A stretch of DNA of 64,000 nucleotides. Source: Chitinolyticbacter meiyuanensis (GTDB lineage Bacteria > Pseudomonadota > Gammaproteobacteria > Burkholderiales > Chitinibacteraceae). The DNA lies in NCBI RefSeq assembly GCF_008033135.1, contig NZ_CP041335.1, positions 4,221,925-4,285,924 of the forward strand, given 5' to 3'. Of this stretch, positions 34,509-43,500 are shown piece by piece. The position numbers were made by a program, and so were the translations under genes. A model generated the notes under the pieces. It did no database searches, was not told the DNA's origin, and saw nothing but the letters and a program-made list of their open reading frames with translations. Each line of letters begins with the position of its first letter. Position 1 is the stretch's first letter.

Positions 34509-36422
34509 TCAAAGCTCTTCGTACAGATGGTCCTTGATCGTCGATTCTGGCTGGAAATCGGTCACACACAGCCGCAGCAACGACATGATCGCGTCGAAGT
34601 TGTTCCAGGCACAGGCTTCTGCCAAGCGGGCAATCACCACGTCCATTTCCTGTTTGGTATAAAAATGTTCGCGCGCCTTCATGATTCGAGGGTGAGACGT
34701 GCCAGAGACGTTGTCACCAATCAGCAGCTCTTCGTAGAGCTTCTCGCCGGGCCGTAGTCCAGAATACTGGATTTCAATATCGCCATCCGGGTTTTGCGAA
34801 TCGAGCACCGAATATCCACTCAGGTGAATCATCCGCTTCGCAAGCTCGACGATCTTGACGGGCTGCCCCATGTCGAGCACGAATACTTCCCCCGAATCGC
34901 CCATGGCGCCCGCCTGGATGACCAGTTGAGCCGCCTCGGGAATGGTCATGAAATAGCGGGTGATCTCCGGGTGAGTCACCGTGATCGGCCCGCCTACTTC
35001 AAGCTGCCTCTTGAACAAAGGCACAACGGAACCAGACGAGCCCAGCACATTGCCAAAGCGCACCATACAAAAACGGGTGTTGCCTTCACCGCCATCAGCG
35101 AAGGCTTGCAGTACCAACTCCGCCATGCGCTTGCTGGCACCCATCACATTGGTTGGGCGCACCGCCTTATCGGTAGAGATCAAGACAAAAGTTTCGACGC
35201 CGTTCTGCAAAGCCGCCTGCGCGGTCGCCAGCGTACCGAAAGTGTTATTCAGCACACCTTCAACGATATTGAACTCGACAATGGGCACATGTTTGTATGC
35301 AGCGGCGTGATAGACAGTCTGCACGCCATAACGCTGCATGATTGCCCCGACGCGCAATCCGTTCTGCACCGATCCAAGAACTGGCACTAGCTCAACATCC
35401 AAGCCCGAAACGGACTTCGCTCTGCTCAATTCCTGCTCGATACTGTACAGACCGAATTCTGACATCTCGTACAGTACTAGCCGTGTTGGGCCGAACCTAA
35501 GGATCTGTCTACACAGCTCGGAACCGATTGAACCGCCAGCACCGGTCACCATCACCACCTTGCCGTCGATATTTGCAACCAGCAAGTCCTCATTGGGCGG
35601 CACGGCCTCGCGCCCTAACAATTCGTCGACGTCGACATGGCGGACATCAGACACCTTGACTTCGCCACTGACCAAATCAGCAATCCCTGGCACCGTACGC
35701 ACTTCCAGCTTGAAAGGCTCTAGCCAATTCACTAGTTCGATGCGCCGATTGCGACTCACCGAAGGCGTCGCCAACAAGACTTGGCGCACTTTCTTCTTCC
35801 GGATCAGCCAAGGCAGATCATTCGGGCCAAACACCGTCAATCCGCCCATCTCCAGACCATGCAGGCTCTCATCATCATCGATGAAACCAACAGCCTTATA
35901 TCCACCGCTGTGGTTCAACGCTATTGCCAGCTGTCGTCCGGCACTGCCCGCACCGTAAATCACCACAGCCTTGCGCCTTGCCGCCTGCCTGGAGAAATTA
36001 CGCAGCAGCATGCGCACCGAAAAGCGGCTGGCCAGCATATAGAACACCACCAGCAGCCATGTGATGAGAAAGGCGCTGCGGGGAATTCCCCAGTGCCCCA
36101 CCAGCAGCGCTACGCCGGCATAAACCAGCACGACAATCGACACGGTACCCAGCATGACCAGCACAGCGCGGTCTGCCAGATAGCGGATCACGGCGCGATA
36201 CATGCCCGTTCTCAGAAACAACGGCAACGCTATCAGCGACAGCGTGGCATATCCGACCAGATCGGTCGGCTCCGGGCGTATCCATTTGCCATAGCGCAAA
36301 CAAACAGCCAGCCAGACCATCAAAGGCAACACGATGGCGTCTATCGCCGCAATCAGCATGGCCTTGGAAGTGCGGCTCATGCGGGTAAACCGATAAAACA
36401 TCGGGATCGGTCGTCGTGCCAT
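34509..36422 (-). CDS. wbpM: WbpM/CapD-type membrane nucleotide-sugar 4,6-dehydratase
   Basis: Membrane-bound UDP-GlcNAc C6 dehydratase giving UDP-4-keto-6-deoxy-GlcNAc. Four hydrophobic segments form the N-terminus, followed by a first nucleotide-binding domain (AVVIYGAGSAGRQLAIAL) and the catalytic one (VMVTGAGGSIGSELCRQI). The active region reads ISTDKAVRPTNVMGASKRMAE (shown as ISTDKAVRPTNV, MGASKR), with Met where most short-chain enzymes have Tyr, as known for WbpM/FlaA1. It is the last gene of the second locus. The start MARRPIP is chosen; ATG 21 bases downstream is possible. Confidence 0.94.
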   Translation of the reverse strand: MARRPIPMFYRFTRMSRTSKAMLIAAIDAIVLPLMVWLAVCLRYGKWIRPEPTDLVGYATLSLIALPLFLRTGMYRAVIRYLADRAVLVMLGTVSIVVLVYAGVALLVGHWGIPRSAFLITWLLVVFYMLASRFSVRMLLRNFSRQAARRKAVVIYGAGSAGRQLAIALNHSGGYKAVGFIDDDESLHGLEMGGLTVFGPNDLPWLIRKKKVRQVLLATPSVSRNRRIELVNWLEPFKLEVRTVPGIADLVSGEVKVSDVRHVDVDELLGREAVPPNEDLLVANIDGKVVMVTGAGGSIGSELCRQILRFGPTRLVLYEMSEFGLYSIEQELSRAKSVSGLDVELVPVLGSVQNGLRVGAIMQRYGVQTVYHAAAYKHVPIVEFNIVEGVLNNTFGTLATAQAALQNGVETFVLISTDKAVRPTNVMGASKRMAELVLQAFADGGEGNTRFCMVRFGNVLGSSGSVVPLFKRQLEVGGPITVTHPEITRYFMTIPEAAQLVIQAGAMGDSGEVFVLDMGQPVKIVELAKRMIHLSGYSVLDSQNPDGDIEIQYSGLRPGEKLYEELLIGDNVSGTSHPRIMKAREHFYTKQEMDVVIARLAEACAWNNFDAIMSLLRLCVTDFQPESTIKDHLYEEL

Positions 36423-36426
36423 ACAG

Positions 36427-36999
36427 CTATGCCTTGAGAGAAGAGCCCGGAGGGTAGATGCTTTCCGGCGCAACGGCAACGCCATATCCCGCAGCCGACC
36501 CCGCCTGCAACCATGCACTTGCGCCTATATGCACGCCACCGGCCAGATGAACACCTACACCGAGGTGGGCAAACTCGTCCAATCGGCAATGATGATCAGC
36601 GATGGCCCCTGCATTCAGGATTACTCCTCTGGCAAGTACAGCCTCCGTTCCCACTACCGCAGCCGACATCACCGCCACACCGGGTTGCAATTGCGCAGAG
36701 GGCGCAACGACGGCAGCAGGGTGCACTACCGTGACCAGCGTAAATCCCGCCTCTTCCGCCAAGAGGGAGAGTTTTTTCCGGACCGTGTTGTTCCCAATAG
36801 CCACGATTGCGTGGGTGGCTAGGCGTTTCAGTTCGGGAAGCTGATCGGTTTTTCCCAATATCGGTAATCCGAATACCTCCACACCAACGATGGTCTGATC
36901 GTCGACAAATCCAGCAATCCGATATCGGCCTTCCAGCAACAAGGCCTCCGCAACAGCTCGGCCGTGGCCACCCGCTCCAACCACAATCACTTCATTCAT
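36427..36999 (-). CDS. PglD-type sugar O/N-acyltransferase
   Basis: Acetyltransferase of the PglD/NeuD kind: Rossmann-like start (VIVVGAGGHGRAVAEALLL), FVDDQTIVG, then hexapeptide beta-helix repeats (HPAAVVAPSAQLQPGVAVMS; GVILNAGAIADHHCRLDEFA) with the His pair in ADHHCRL. It lies between wbpL and wbpM, which suggests acetylation of a 4-amino-6-deoxy sugar made from the WbpM product, though no aminotransferase is adjacent. It is similar in plan to the neuD protein at 27308. Confidence 0.85.
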   Translation of the reverse strand: MNEVIVVGAGGHGRAVAEALLLEGRYRIAGFVDDQTIVGVEVFGLPILGKTDQLPELKRLATHAIVAIGNNTVRKKLSLLAEEAGFTLVTVVHPAAVVAPSAQLQPGVAVMSAAVVGTEAVLARGVILNAGAIADHHCRLDEFAHLGVGVHLAGGVHIGASAWLQAGSAAGYGVAVAPESIYPPGSSLKA

Positions 37000-37018
37000 G
37001 GCAATCTTCTTCCGAGCT

Positions 37019-38044
37019 CTAGGCCAACTGTTTTTCCGGTGCACCGGCAGCATAGTAGACCGCCAAACCAATGAGCGGAACATATGCAATCAGCAAGGCA
37101 ATCACTCCGTCCAGCCAACCCAGCGCAGCCAGACACGCCGCGGGAAGCAACCAGAACAGATTGATCGCAGCGACGGCCAGACTCACGGGACGATGTGCTC
37201 CAGCCATACGGGATGCGTGCTGATACGCATGGCTGCGATGGGCGACTTGCAGACGCTGCCGCCGAAGCGCGCGGCGAATCAAGGTGACTGTGGCATCGAC
37301 AACGAACACGCCGAGCAGAATAATCCAGGACCAGAACAGCGGCGGCTTCAAATGCGCGAAGACGATTGCCATCGCGGCAAGAACAAAACCAAGAAAACCG
37401 CTTCCAGCATCACCCATGAAGATCTTGGCAGGCGGAAAATTCCAGATCAGGAACCCCAATGCGGCAACCCCCAACGTCGCCGGCAACAACCATACGGGGT
37501 TACTTCCCAAACCAAGCCAGCTCAATATCACTCCACCTAGGCAAACCGTCAACGCTTCTATGCCCGCGATGCCATCAATACCATCCATGAAGTTATAAAG
37601 ATTGAGCAGCCACACTAAATAAATCACCGTGCAGAGCAACCAGAACGCGTTCGGTTCCAGCGTGCCGCCAAAAGCCGGAATTGCAGGCACGCCTTGCAAA
37701 CAGAAGAGCGTCACGACGCCAGCGACAAAATGACCGAGCAACCGCCAACGCGCCGCGATGTGTCCGTGGTCATCCAGAAAACCGATGGCCGCAACCAAGC
37801 CTCCGCCCAAGCCCAAGCCCAAGGCAGTTGCCGAATGGATCACCTCCGAATACCAAAGCACAAGCAACGCGACCAAAAAACCGATGACAATCGCAACGCC
37901 CCCACCTCGCGGCGTGGGTATCACGTGTGAACTACGCTCATTGGGTACATCCATCAGGCTGCGCGCCAGCGCATAGCGGCGCAATAGGCCGGTTAGAACG
38001 AAAGACAGCACGGTCAACGCGACTAGGCCCAGACTCAGCATCAT
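37019..38044 (-). CDS. wbpL: WbpL-type undecaprenyl-phosphate glycosyl-1-phosphate transferase
   Basis: Membrane enzyme of the WecA/MraY family that starts O-antigen assembly. About ten membrane segments. Marks: NERSSHVIPTPRGGGVAIVI, LVWLLNLYNFMDGIDGIAGI, PPAKIFMGDAGSGFLGFVL and HRSHAYQHASRMAG. The last motif and the run YNFMDGIDG are characteristic of WbpL-like Fuc/QuiNAc transferases. Together with the WbpV- and WbpM-like proteins it forms the Pseudomonas-type set for a D-FucNAc or QuiNAc first sugar. The start overlaps the wbpV stop; two ATGs are adjacent. Confidence 0.92.
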   Translation of the reverse strand: MMLSLGLVALTVLSFVLTGLLRRYALARSLMDVPNERSSHVIPTPRGGGVAIVIGFLVALLVLWYSEVIHSATALGLGLGGGLVAAIGFLDDHGHIAARWRLLGHFVAGVVTLFCLQGVPAIPAFGGTLEPNAFWLLCTVIYLVWLLNLYNFMDGIDGIAGIEALTVCLGGVILSWLGLGSNPVWLLPATLGVAALGFLIWNFPPAKIFMGDAGSGFLGFVLAAMAIVFAHLKPPLFWSWIILLGVFVVDATVTLIRRALRRQRLQVAHRSHAYQHASRMAGAHRPVSLAVAAINLFWLLPAACLAALGWLDGVIALLIAYVPLIGLAVYYAAGAPEKQLA

Positions 38045-38976
38045 TGCCGCAGCCCCTGGAAGTGAGCCGCAGCGCGGCGCAAACCATCGTCGACGGAAAC
38101 AGGCGGCACCCAACCCAGACATTGCCGGTTTTTCTCGATATCCACCTGAAGTGAACCAAACAAGCGCTGGGTGAACGCCTTTTTTCCCAATAACCGAGCA
38201 ACTCCGGACATCAAACCGATGGGCACCGGCAACAGTCGCGCCGGGCGCCCTAATGCGTCGGCAAGCCGCCGTAGCAGCTGTGCCGTAGACAGGTCCTCCC
38301 CGTCGCCGGCCAGGAAAATCTGGTTAGCCGCAGCCGGATGGCGAAGGCAGACGGTAATAAGGTCCACCAGATTGTCCAAGGCCACCAAGCTACGGCGGTT
38401 ATCGACGAGACCGAAAGGCAGCGGCACACCACGCGCGAGCGTTGCCATCATCTTGGCAAAATTCGCTTTCACACCCGGGCCATATACCAGTGGCGGGCGA
38501 ATGATCACCACCTCCATGCCTGTTTCATGCGCGAAAGCCAACAACCCTTGCTCCGCCTCGTTTTTTGAAACGCCGTAAGGATCCATCGGAGCCGGTGCAT
38601 CATCCGCTCGAAATGGGTGCCCCGGGGCAGTTTGCTCACCGTTCACCTTGATCGAGCTGATGAATACAAACCGCTTCACGCCAGCCACAGCGGCCTGACG
38701 CGCTAGATGTAACGTCCCTTCGACATTCACCTTCCTGAATTCAGCGAGCGGATCCAGAGCCACTTCGTCCATCACATGCACTCGTGCAGCGGCATGAACG
38801 ACCTCCGTGACGTCCGACAAAGCACCGGACCAGTCCGTGTCGGCATCAAGGCTCTTCACTTGGTAGGCACCAACTCGCGCTTGCCGCACCACCGGGCGGA
38901 CGGCAACACCATCCTGAACAAGACGCTCGCAAAGGCGTGAGCCCACAAATCCACTCGCTCCTGTCACTAAGATCAT
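38041..38976 (-). CDS. wbpV: WbpV-like nucleotide-sugar 4-reductase/epimerase
   Basis: Short-chain dehydrogenase acting on UDP-sugars. Marks: MILVTGASGFVGSRLCERLV, VVHAAARVHVMDE, FVFISSIKVNGEQT with the catalytic Ser, YGVSKNEAEQGL (YxxxK) and VIIRPPLVYGPGVKANF. In Pseudomonas, WbpV works after WbpM to reduce the 4-keto group. WbpM, WbpL and this gene occur together here, which supports the role. It overlaps wbuB and wbpL by four bases. Confidence 0.87.
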   Translation of the reverse strand: MILVTGASGFVGSRLCERLVQDGVAVRPVVRQARVGAYQVKSLDADTDWSGALSDVTEVVHAAARVHVMDEVALDPLAEFRKVNVEGTLHLARQAAVAGVKRFVFISSIKVNGEQTAPGHPFRADDAPAPMDPYGVSKNEAEQGLLAFAHETGMEVVIIRPPLVYGPGVKANFAKMMATLARGVPLPFGLVDNRRSLVALDNLVDLITVCLRHPAAANQIFLAGDGEDLSTAQLLRRLADALGRPARLLPVPIGLMSGVARLLGKKAFTQRLFGSLQVDIEKNRQCLGWVPPVSVDDGLRRAAAHFQGLRQ

Positions 38977-40199
38977 TTCAACTTCCTGTGGGCACACAGT
39001 TCAACAAAGCATTGCTCCAGCTGCTTGAGCAACGTCGCGCGATCAAACTCACGCAAGGCATAAGTACGACCACATCGCCCCATCTGGGCACGGTGCTCTT
39101 CCGGCATCGCCGCCATTCTAGATATTGCATCAGCCAAATCTGCCGCTTTACCCGCAGGCACGGCAATACCAGCCTCCGCCTCATCAATAACGCGAGCGCC
39201 CTCACCATCCAGCATTGCCAACACCGGCACACCGCTCAGCAAATACGATTGCACCTTGCCTGGAATGGTCAGTGCAAAGACCGGATCCGACTTCAACGAC
39301 ACCAACAGTGCATCCGCGTGTGCATAGAACGATGGCATCCGCTCGACAGGGTACCGACCAAGCAACAAGACCTGTTGTTCAAGCCCTCGTCGCTCAACCT
39401 CCTGTTTCAGCCAATCAGTCATGCGGCCATCACCAACGATCACCCATCGAACCGGCCGCTCGCGCAGTAGTTCCGCAGCTGCCAGAACAGCGGGAAAATC
39501 CTGAGCCTCGCCGACATTGCCAGCAAAGAGGATGGTGAAGAACGCAGGATCTTTTGCCAGTTCCGGAGCGGGCTCACTTTCGCAACCAAAGACATCTTCC
39601 GCCCAGCTTGGAAAAAACCGGATATCTGCAGCATTGCCTGCATATCGACGCAAACTAGGCAAAAATCCCTTGGATTGCCCCAGCAATACGTCACAACGCC
39701 GATAGATAAACTTCACAAGCATGCCGACAACCGCGAGCATGTGTGACGAGCGCACCACCCCCACAGCAGCCAAGGTTTCAGGCCAAAGATCGAGCGCCCA
39801 GAACACCACTGGCGCCCGTTTGAGCCTGCGCAACAATATCGCCGGTAATCCCACCGTCACCGGAGAAGGCTCAAAGACAAAAATCACGTCGAACGATTGC
39901 TTTCGCAGATGCCACGCTCCTGCAATACAGGCGCTGATAGCGAAGCTGGCATAGTTCGCCATTAAACGAAGGCCACCGGTGCCGCGCGCAATCAGAGGGG
40001 TACGAATTACCTTCGCACCGTGGAAATCTTTATAACGTTCCGGTGAGGCTATATAATCGGCAAATACCTCGCCTTGCGGATAGTTAGGCAATCCAGTCAA
40101 TACCGTGACCGAATGGCCAGCCTCACACCAAGCCTGCACGAGATCATTGACCCGGAAATTTTCGGGCCAAAAGTACTGCGACACAACCAAAATGCGCAT
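38973..40199 (-). CDS. wbuB: WbuB-like glycosyltransferase family 4 (L-FucNAc transferase)
   Basis: GT-B fold transferase. Marks: MRILVVSQYFWPENFRVNDL, TGLPNYPQGEVFADY, FEPSPVTVGLPAILLRR, LWALDLWPE-like FWALDLWPETLAAVG and FAGNVGEAQDFP. These match WbuB, an L-FucNAc transferase in E. coli O-antigen clusters. It follows fnlA/B/C, which make UDP-L-FucNAc, so context and family agree. The ATG at 40199 is chosen; a TTG at 40208, better spaced from AAGGA, would add three residues. Confidence 0.9.
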   Translation of the reverse strand: MRILVVSQYFWPENFRVNDLVQAWCEAGHSVTVLTGLPNYPQGEVFADYIASPERYKDFHGAKVIRTPLIARGTGGLRLMANYASFAISACIAGAWHLRKQSFDVIFVFEPSPVTVGLPAILLRRLKRAPVVFWALDLWPETLAAVGVVRSSHMLAVVGMLVKFIYRRCDVLLGQSKGFLPSLRRYAGNAADIRFFPSWAEDVFGCESEPAPELAKDPAFFTILFAGNVGEAQDFPAVLAAAELLRERPVRWVIVGDGRMTDWLKQEVERRGLEQQVLLLGRYPVERMPSFYAHADALLVSLKSDPVFALTIPGKVQSYLLSGVPVLAMLDGEGARVIDEAEAGIAVPAGKAADLADAISRMAAMPEEHRAQMGRCGRTYALREFDRATLLKQLEQCFVELCAHRKLK

Positions 40200-40204
40200 G
40201 CGAA

Positions 40205-41344
40205 TCAAATTTCCTTGCGCCAGACGACACGATTCACATAGTCCACATAGCTATGCAGGATTCGAATGACCTTGTCGGATACATTGGGCATGCTGTAGTC
40301 CGCTACCTGGCGCAGCAGGCGCTGACTCCCTCGTGGCTGCGTAGTCAGTATTTCCAATCCTTGCATCACCCGTTCAGGGTCGAGCCCGGTCATCATCACA
40401 GCCCCTTCTTCCATACCCTCAGGGCGCTCATGGGCCTCGCGGATATTCAGTGCGGGAAAGTTCAGGATCGAAGATTCCTCGGTGATGGTGCCGCTGTCGG
40501 AAAGTACCGCACGTGCGTCCATCTGCAGTCGCACATAGTCGTTGAAACCCAAGGGCTTGAGCAATCGAACGAGCGGATTGAAACTTGCGCCCTTGGCATC
40601 GAACCGCTTCTGGGTGCGCGGATGCGTGGAGACAATCACCGGAAGCTGGAATCGCTCCGCAACCACGTTAAGTGTTTGAATCAGTTTCTCAAGATGAGCA
40701 TCCGAATCAATATTTTCTTCGCGATGCGCACTCACCACAAAGTACTGATTGGCACGAACATCAAGGCGCTGTAACGCAGTTGAAGCAGAGATATTTGCAC
40801 GGTAGTGGTTAAGCACTTCAAACATCGGGCTGCCCGTTTTGATAATGCGATCCGCAGGCAGTCCTTCCCGCAATAGATATTCGCGTGCTATATCGCTATA
40901 GGTAAGGTTGATGTCTGCGGTATGGTCAACGATTTTGCGATTCGTCTCTTCCGGCACACGTTGATCGTAACAACGATTCCCCGCTTCCATGTGAAAGATG
41001 GGCACTTTTCTGCGCTTCGCAGGAATCACGGACAAGCAGCTATTCGTATCGCCCAATACCAGCATGGCCTCGGGCTGTACGTCCGCTAACACACCGTCCA
41101 CAGCAGTAATCAAATTACCAATCGTCTGCGCTGCGCTGATACTCCCTTCTGCGCTGCTCAAGAAGTAGTCGGGCTTACGTACGCCCAAGTCGTCAAAAAA
41201 AACTTGGTTGAGTTCGTAATCATAATTCTGGCCAGTATGAACAAGGACATGCTCACAATGTTCGTCAAGCCTTGCGAGCACACGGGACAGACGAATAATC
41301 TCCGGTCGCGTACCCACGACCGTCATTACTTTCAGCTTTTTCAT
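40205..41344 (-). CDS. fnlC: UDP-HexNAc 2-epimerase, non-hydrolysing (FnlC/WbjD/CapG)
   Basis: WecB-family 2-epimerase, last step to UDP-L-FucNAc. Marks: VMTVVGTRPEIIRLSRVLAR, HTGQNYDYELNQVFFDDL, LVLGDTNSCLSVIPAKRR, FHMEAGNRCYDQRVPEETNR and SDSGTITEESSILNFPALNI. The one-base gap after fnlB and the fnlA-fnlB-fnlC order mark it as FnlC rather than a housekeeping WecB. A T8 run occurs in the codons of NQVFFDDLG (+ strand A-run at 41196-41203). Confidence 0.92.
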   Translation of the reverse strand: MKKLKVMTVVGTRPEIIRLSRVLARLDEHCEHVLVHTGQNYDYELNQVFFDDLGVRKPDYFLSSAEGSISAAQTIGNLITAVDGVLADVQPEAMLVLGDTNSCLSVIPAKRRKVPIFHMEAGNRCYDQRVPEETNRKIVDHTADINLTYSDIAREYLLREGLPADRIIKTGSPMFEVLNHYRANISASTALQRLDVRANQYFVVSAHREENIDSDAHLEKLIQTLNVVAERFQLPVIVSTHPRTQKRFDAKGASFNPLVRLLKPLGFNDYVRLQMDARAVLSDSGTITEESSILNFPALNIREAHERPEGMEEGAVMMTGLDPERVMQGLEILTTQPRGSQRLLRQVADYSMPNVSDKVIRILHSYVDYVNRVVWRKEI

Positions 41345-41345
41345 C

Positions 41346-42452
41346 TCAAACCTTGCTTGCGATCGTGTCGGGACGATCCCGATCGAAAATCTCATTGGCC
41401 CAGAGCATCACCACCATTTCATCGTCGCCGATGTTTGTGATGTCGTGCGTCCAGCCTGGCACCGTTTCGACAATGCGTGGCTGATTCCCTGAGGTTTCCA
41501 GATAATAGACCTCATTCGTCAACATATGCCGAAAGCCGAAACGTGCCCGCCCCTTGATCACCAGAAATTTCTCTGTCTTAGAATGATGATAATGCCCGCC
41601 TCGCGTCACGCTAGGATGGGCGGAAAAGAACGAAAACTGTCCGGCATCGGGCGTTTTGAGCATCTCGACGAAAACACCACGTGCGTCGCCATAGGCAGGC
41701 ACATCGTAGACGAATTTTTCCTTAGGCAAATAGCTCACGTAGGTCGCGTATAGCGCGCGGACCAGCCCGGTACCGACCCGCTCCGAAATCAGTGTCGATC
41801 GGCAATTTGTGAATGCAGTAATCTGCTCGGCAAGTTCACCCAAGGTGAGACTATATCCGGGCGTAACGATATCCTGCCGAACGCCGGACTGCGGCGCTTC
41901 AAGCGCTGCCAGAAACGAAGTCACCACGTCGTCGATATATACCAGCTGTATCTCCCGACCCGGATCGTTGATTTGGATCGGGAGATCATTGGCGATGTTA
42001 TGGCAGAAGGTCGCGACGACCGAGTTGTAATTAGGCTTGCACCACTTCCCGAACACACCTGGCAAACGGTAGATCGTCACCGAATTGCCGTGGGTGTTGG
42101 CAAGCTCGGTCACTCGCCGCTCTGCTGCTAATTTGCTGCGGCCATACGGATTATCCAGTTCCGCCTGGGCTGACGAGGCCAAAATAACCGGCACTTGACT
42201 GCCCGCCTTCGTGAGGGCATCGCACAGCCGCTCGGTAAGGCCAACGTTGACGATCTCGAATGCGTTCGGCGAAGGGGGCCTGTTTTCTCCGGCAAGATGA
42301 ACAACGGCATCGGCAGCACGGACGACATCGAACAATTGCGCATCGGAGTCGCCACGCACAAATTCAAGAACCTCGATATCACCCCGCTCTCGCAACCTAA
42401 GAACAAGATTCTTGCCGATAAATCCTTGGCTACCGGTTACCAAAACTCTCAT
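41346..42452 (-). CDS. fnlB: CapF/FnlB bifunctional reductase-epimerase with cupin domain
   Basis: Second enzyme of UDP-L-FucNAc synthesis. It has an N-terminal short-chain dehydrogenase (MRVLVTGSQGFIGKNLVLRL, VVHLAGENRPPSP, NPYGRSKLAAERRV) and a C-terminal cupin (GQFSFFSAHPSVTRGGHYHH, SKTEKFLVIKGRARFGFRH) with the expected metal-binding His set. The 368-residue length is typical of CapF/WbjC. GGAGGAATGAGCA, formed by the last codons of fnlA, is its ribosome site. Confidence 0.95.
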   Translation of the reverse strand: MRVLVTGSQGFIGKNLVLRLRERGDIEVLEFVRGDSDAQLFDVVRAADAVVHLAGENRPPSPNAFEIVNVGLTERLCDALTKAGSQVPVILASSAQAELDNPYGRSKLAAERRVTELANTHGNSVTIYRLPGVFGKWCKPNYNSVVATFCHNIANDLPIQINDPGREIQLVYIDDVVTSFLAALEAPQSGVRQDIVTPGYSLTLGELAEQITAFTNCRSTLISERVGTGLVRALYATYVSYLPKEKFVYDVPAYGDARGVFVEMLKTPDAGQFSFFSAHPSVTRGGHYHHSKTEKFLVIKGRARFGFRHMLTNEVYYLETSGNQPRIVETVPGWTHDITNIGDDEMVVMLWANEIFDRDRPDTIASKV

Positions 42453-42455
42453 TGC

Positions 42456-43484
42456 TCATTCCTCCGGTTGCACATACTCACCGGCGGTGATGGCCTGCAT
42501 GAAGCGTAGCTTCATCAGCAGCTGTTGCATCTCCTTCACGCCAAGCTGCGTCGTGTTATGAGAGTTGTAGTCGACTGCCTCGGAGATCTTTACTTCGCCC
42601 TGCTCGACAAACTTTCCGTAGTTCAAATCGCGCAAATCGGGTGGCACGCGGTAATAACCGCCGAGATCCTGGGCTGCGACCATTTCTTCACGACTCAACA
42701 GGGCTTCATACAATTTCTCACCGTGTCGTGTACCAATGATATTGATCGGATGATCAGGTTTTTCGAGCAGCCCGGTCAATGCCCGCGCCAGCGTTTCAAT
42801 TGTCGCTGCAGGGGCCTTCTGCACAAAGATGTCGCCAGGATGGCCGTGCTCAAATGCGTACAACACCAAGTCCACCGCGTCATCCAGCGTCATCATGAAA
42901 CGCGTCATATGAGGATCGGTAATGGTGATTGCCTTGCCGGAGCGGATCTGATCAACGAACAGCGGAATCACCGAGCCCCGCGAAGCCATCACATTTCCAT
43001 AACGGGTTGCACAGATCACAGTCGAACTACTGCTTCGCGACTTGGCCACGACGACCTTCTCCATCATCGCCTTGGAGATTCCCATCGCGTTGATCGGATA
43101 GACCGCCTTATCGGTGCTCAGGCACACAACGCGTTTCACACCAGATGCAATGGCCGCTTCCAGCACATTTTCAGTGCCAAGCACATTGGTCTTCACGGCT
43201 TCGAGTGGATGAAACTCACACGAAGGCACTTGCTTCAAGGCGGCAGCGTGGTAGATGAAATCGACACCGCGTACGGCGTTCAGCACGGACTGGTAGTCAC
43301 GTACATCACCGATGTAAAACTTCAGCTTCGGGTCTTGGTACTTCTTTCGCATGTCGTCTTGTTTTTTTTCGTCACGACTCAGGATGCGAATTTCACGCAG
43401 ATCAGAATCCAGAAAGCGCCGAAGTACCGCGTTGCCAAACGAACCCGTCCCACCAGTGATCAACAACACCTTGTCCGAAAACAT
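42456..43484 (-). CDS. fnlA: UDP-GlcNAc 4,6-dehydratase/5-epimerase (FnlA/CapE)
   Basis: First enzyme of UDP-L-FucNAc synthesis, soluble and hexameric in relatives. Marks: LLITGGTGSFGNAVLRRFL, LSRDEKKQDDMRKKYQ, YHAAALKQVPSCEFHPLEAV, CLSTDKAVYPINAMGISKAM (Met in the Tyr position) and RYGNVMASRGSVIPLF. Good ribosome site (AAAGGAC). A run of eight A in the coding strand (+ strand T8 at 43362-43369) falls in DEKKQDD. Confidence 0.95.
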   Translation of the reverse strand: MFSDKVLLITGGTGSFGNAVLRRFLDSDLREIRILSRDEKKQDDMRKKYQDPKLKFYIGDVRDYQSVLNAVRGVDFIYHAAALKQVPSCEFHPLEAVKTNVLGTENVLEAAIASGVKRVVCLSTDKAVYPINAMGISKAMMEKVVVAKSRSSSSTVICATRYGNVMASRGSVIPLFVDQIRSGKAITITDPHMTRFMMTLDDAVDLVLYAFEHGHPGDIFVQKAPAATIETLARALTGLLEKPDHPINIIGTRHGEKLYEALLSREEMVAAQDLGGYYRVPPDLRDLNYGKFVEQGEVKISEAVDYNSHNTTQLGVKEMQQLLMKLRFMQAITAGEYVQPEE

Positions 43485-43500
43485 CACAGTCCTTTCCAAA

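Noticed and set aside
40205..41344. Housekeeping WecB for enterobacterial common antigen
   Set aside because: The gene is the third of an fnlA-fnlB-fnlC unit with one- to three-base gaps, so the L-FucNAc role is more likely.
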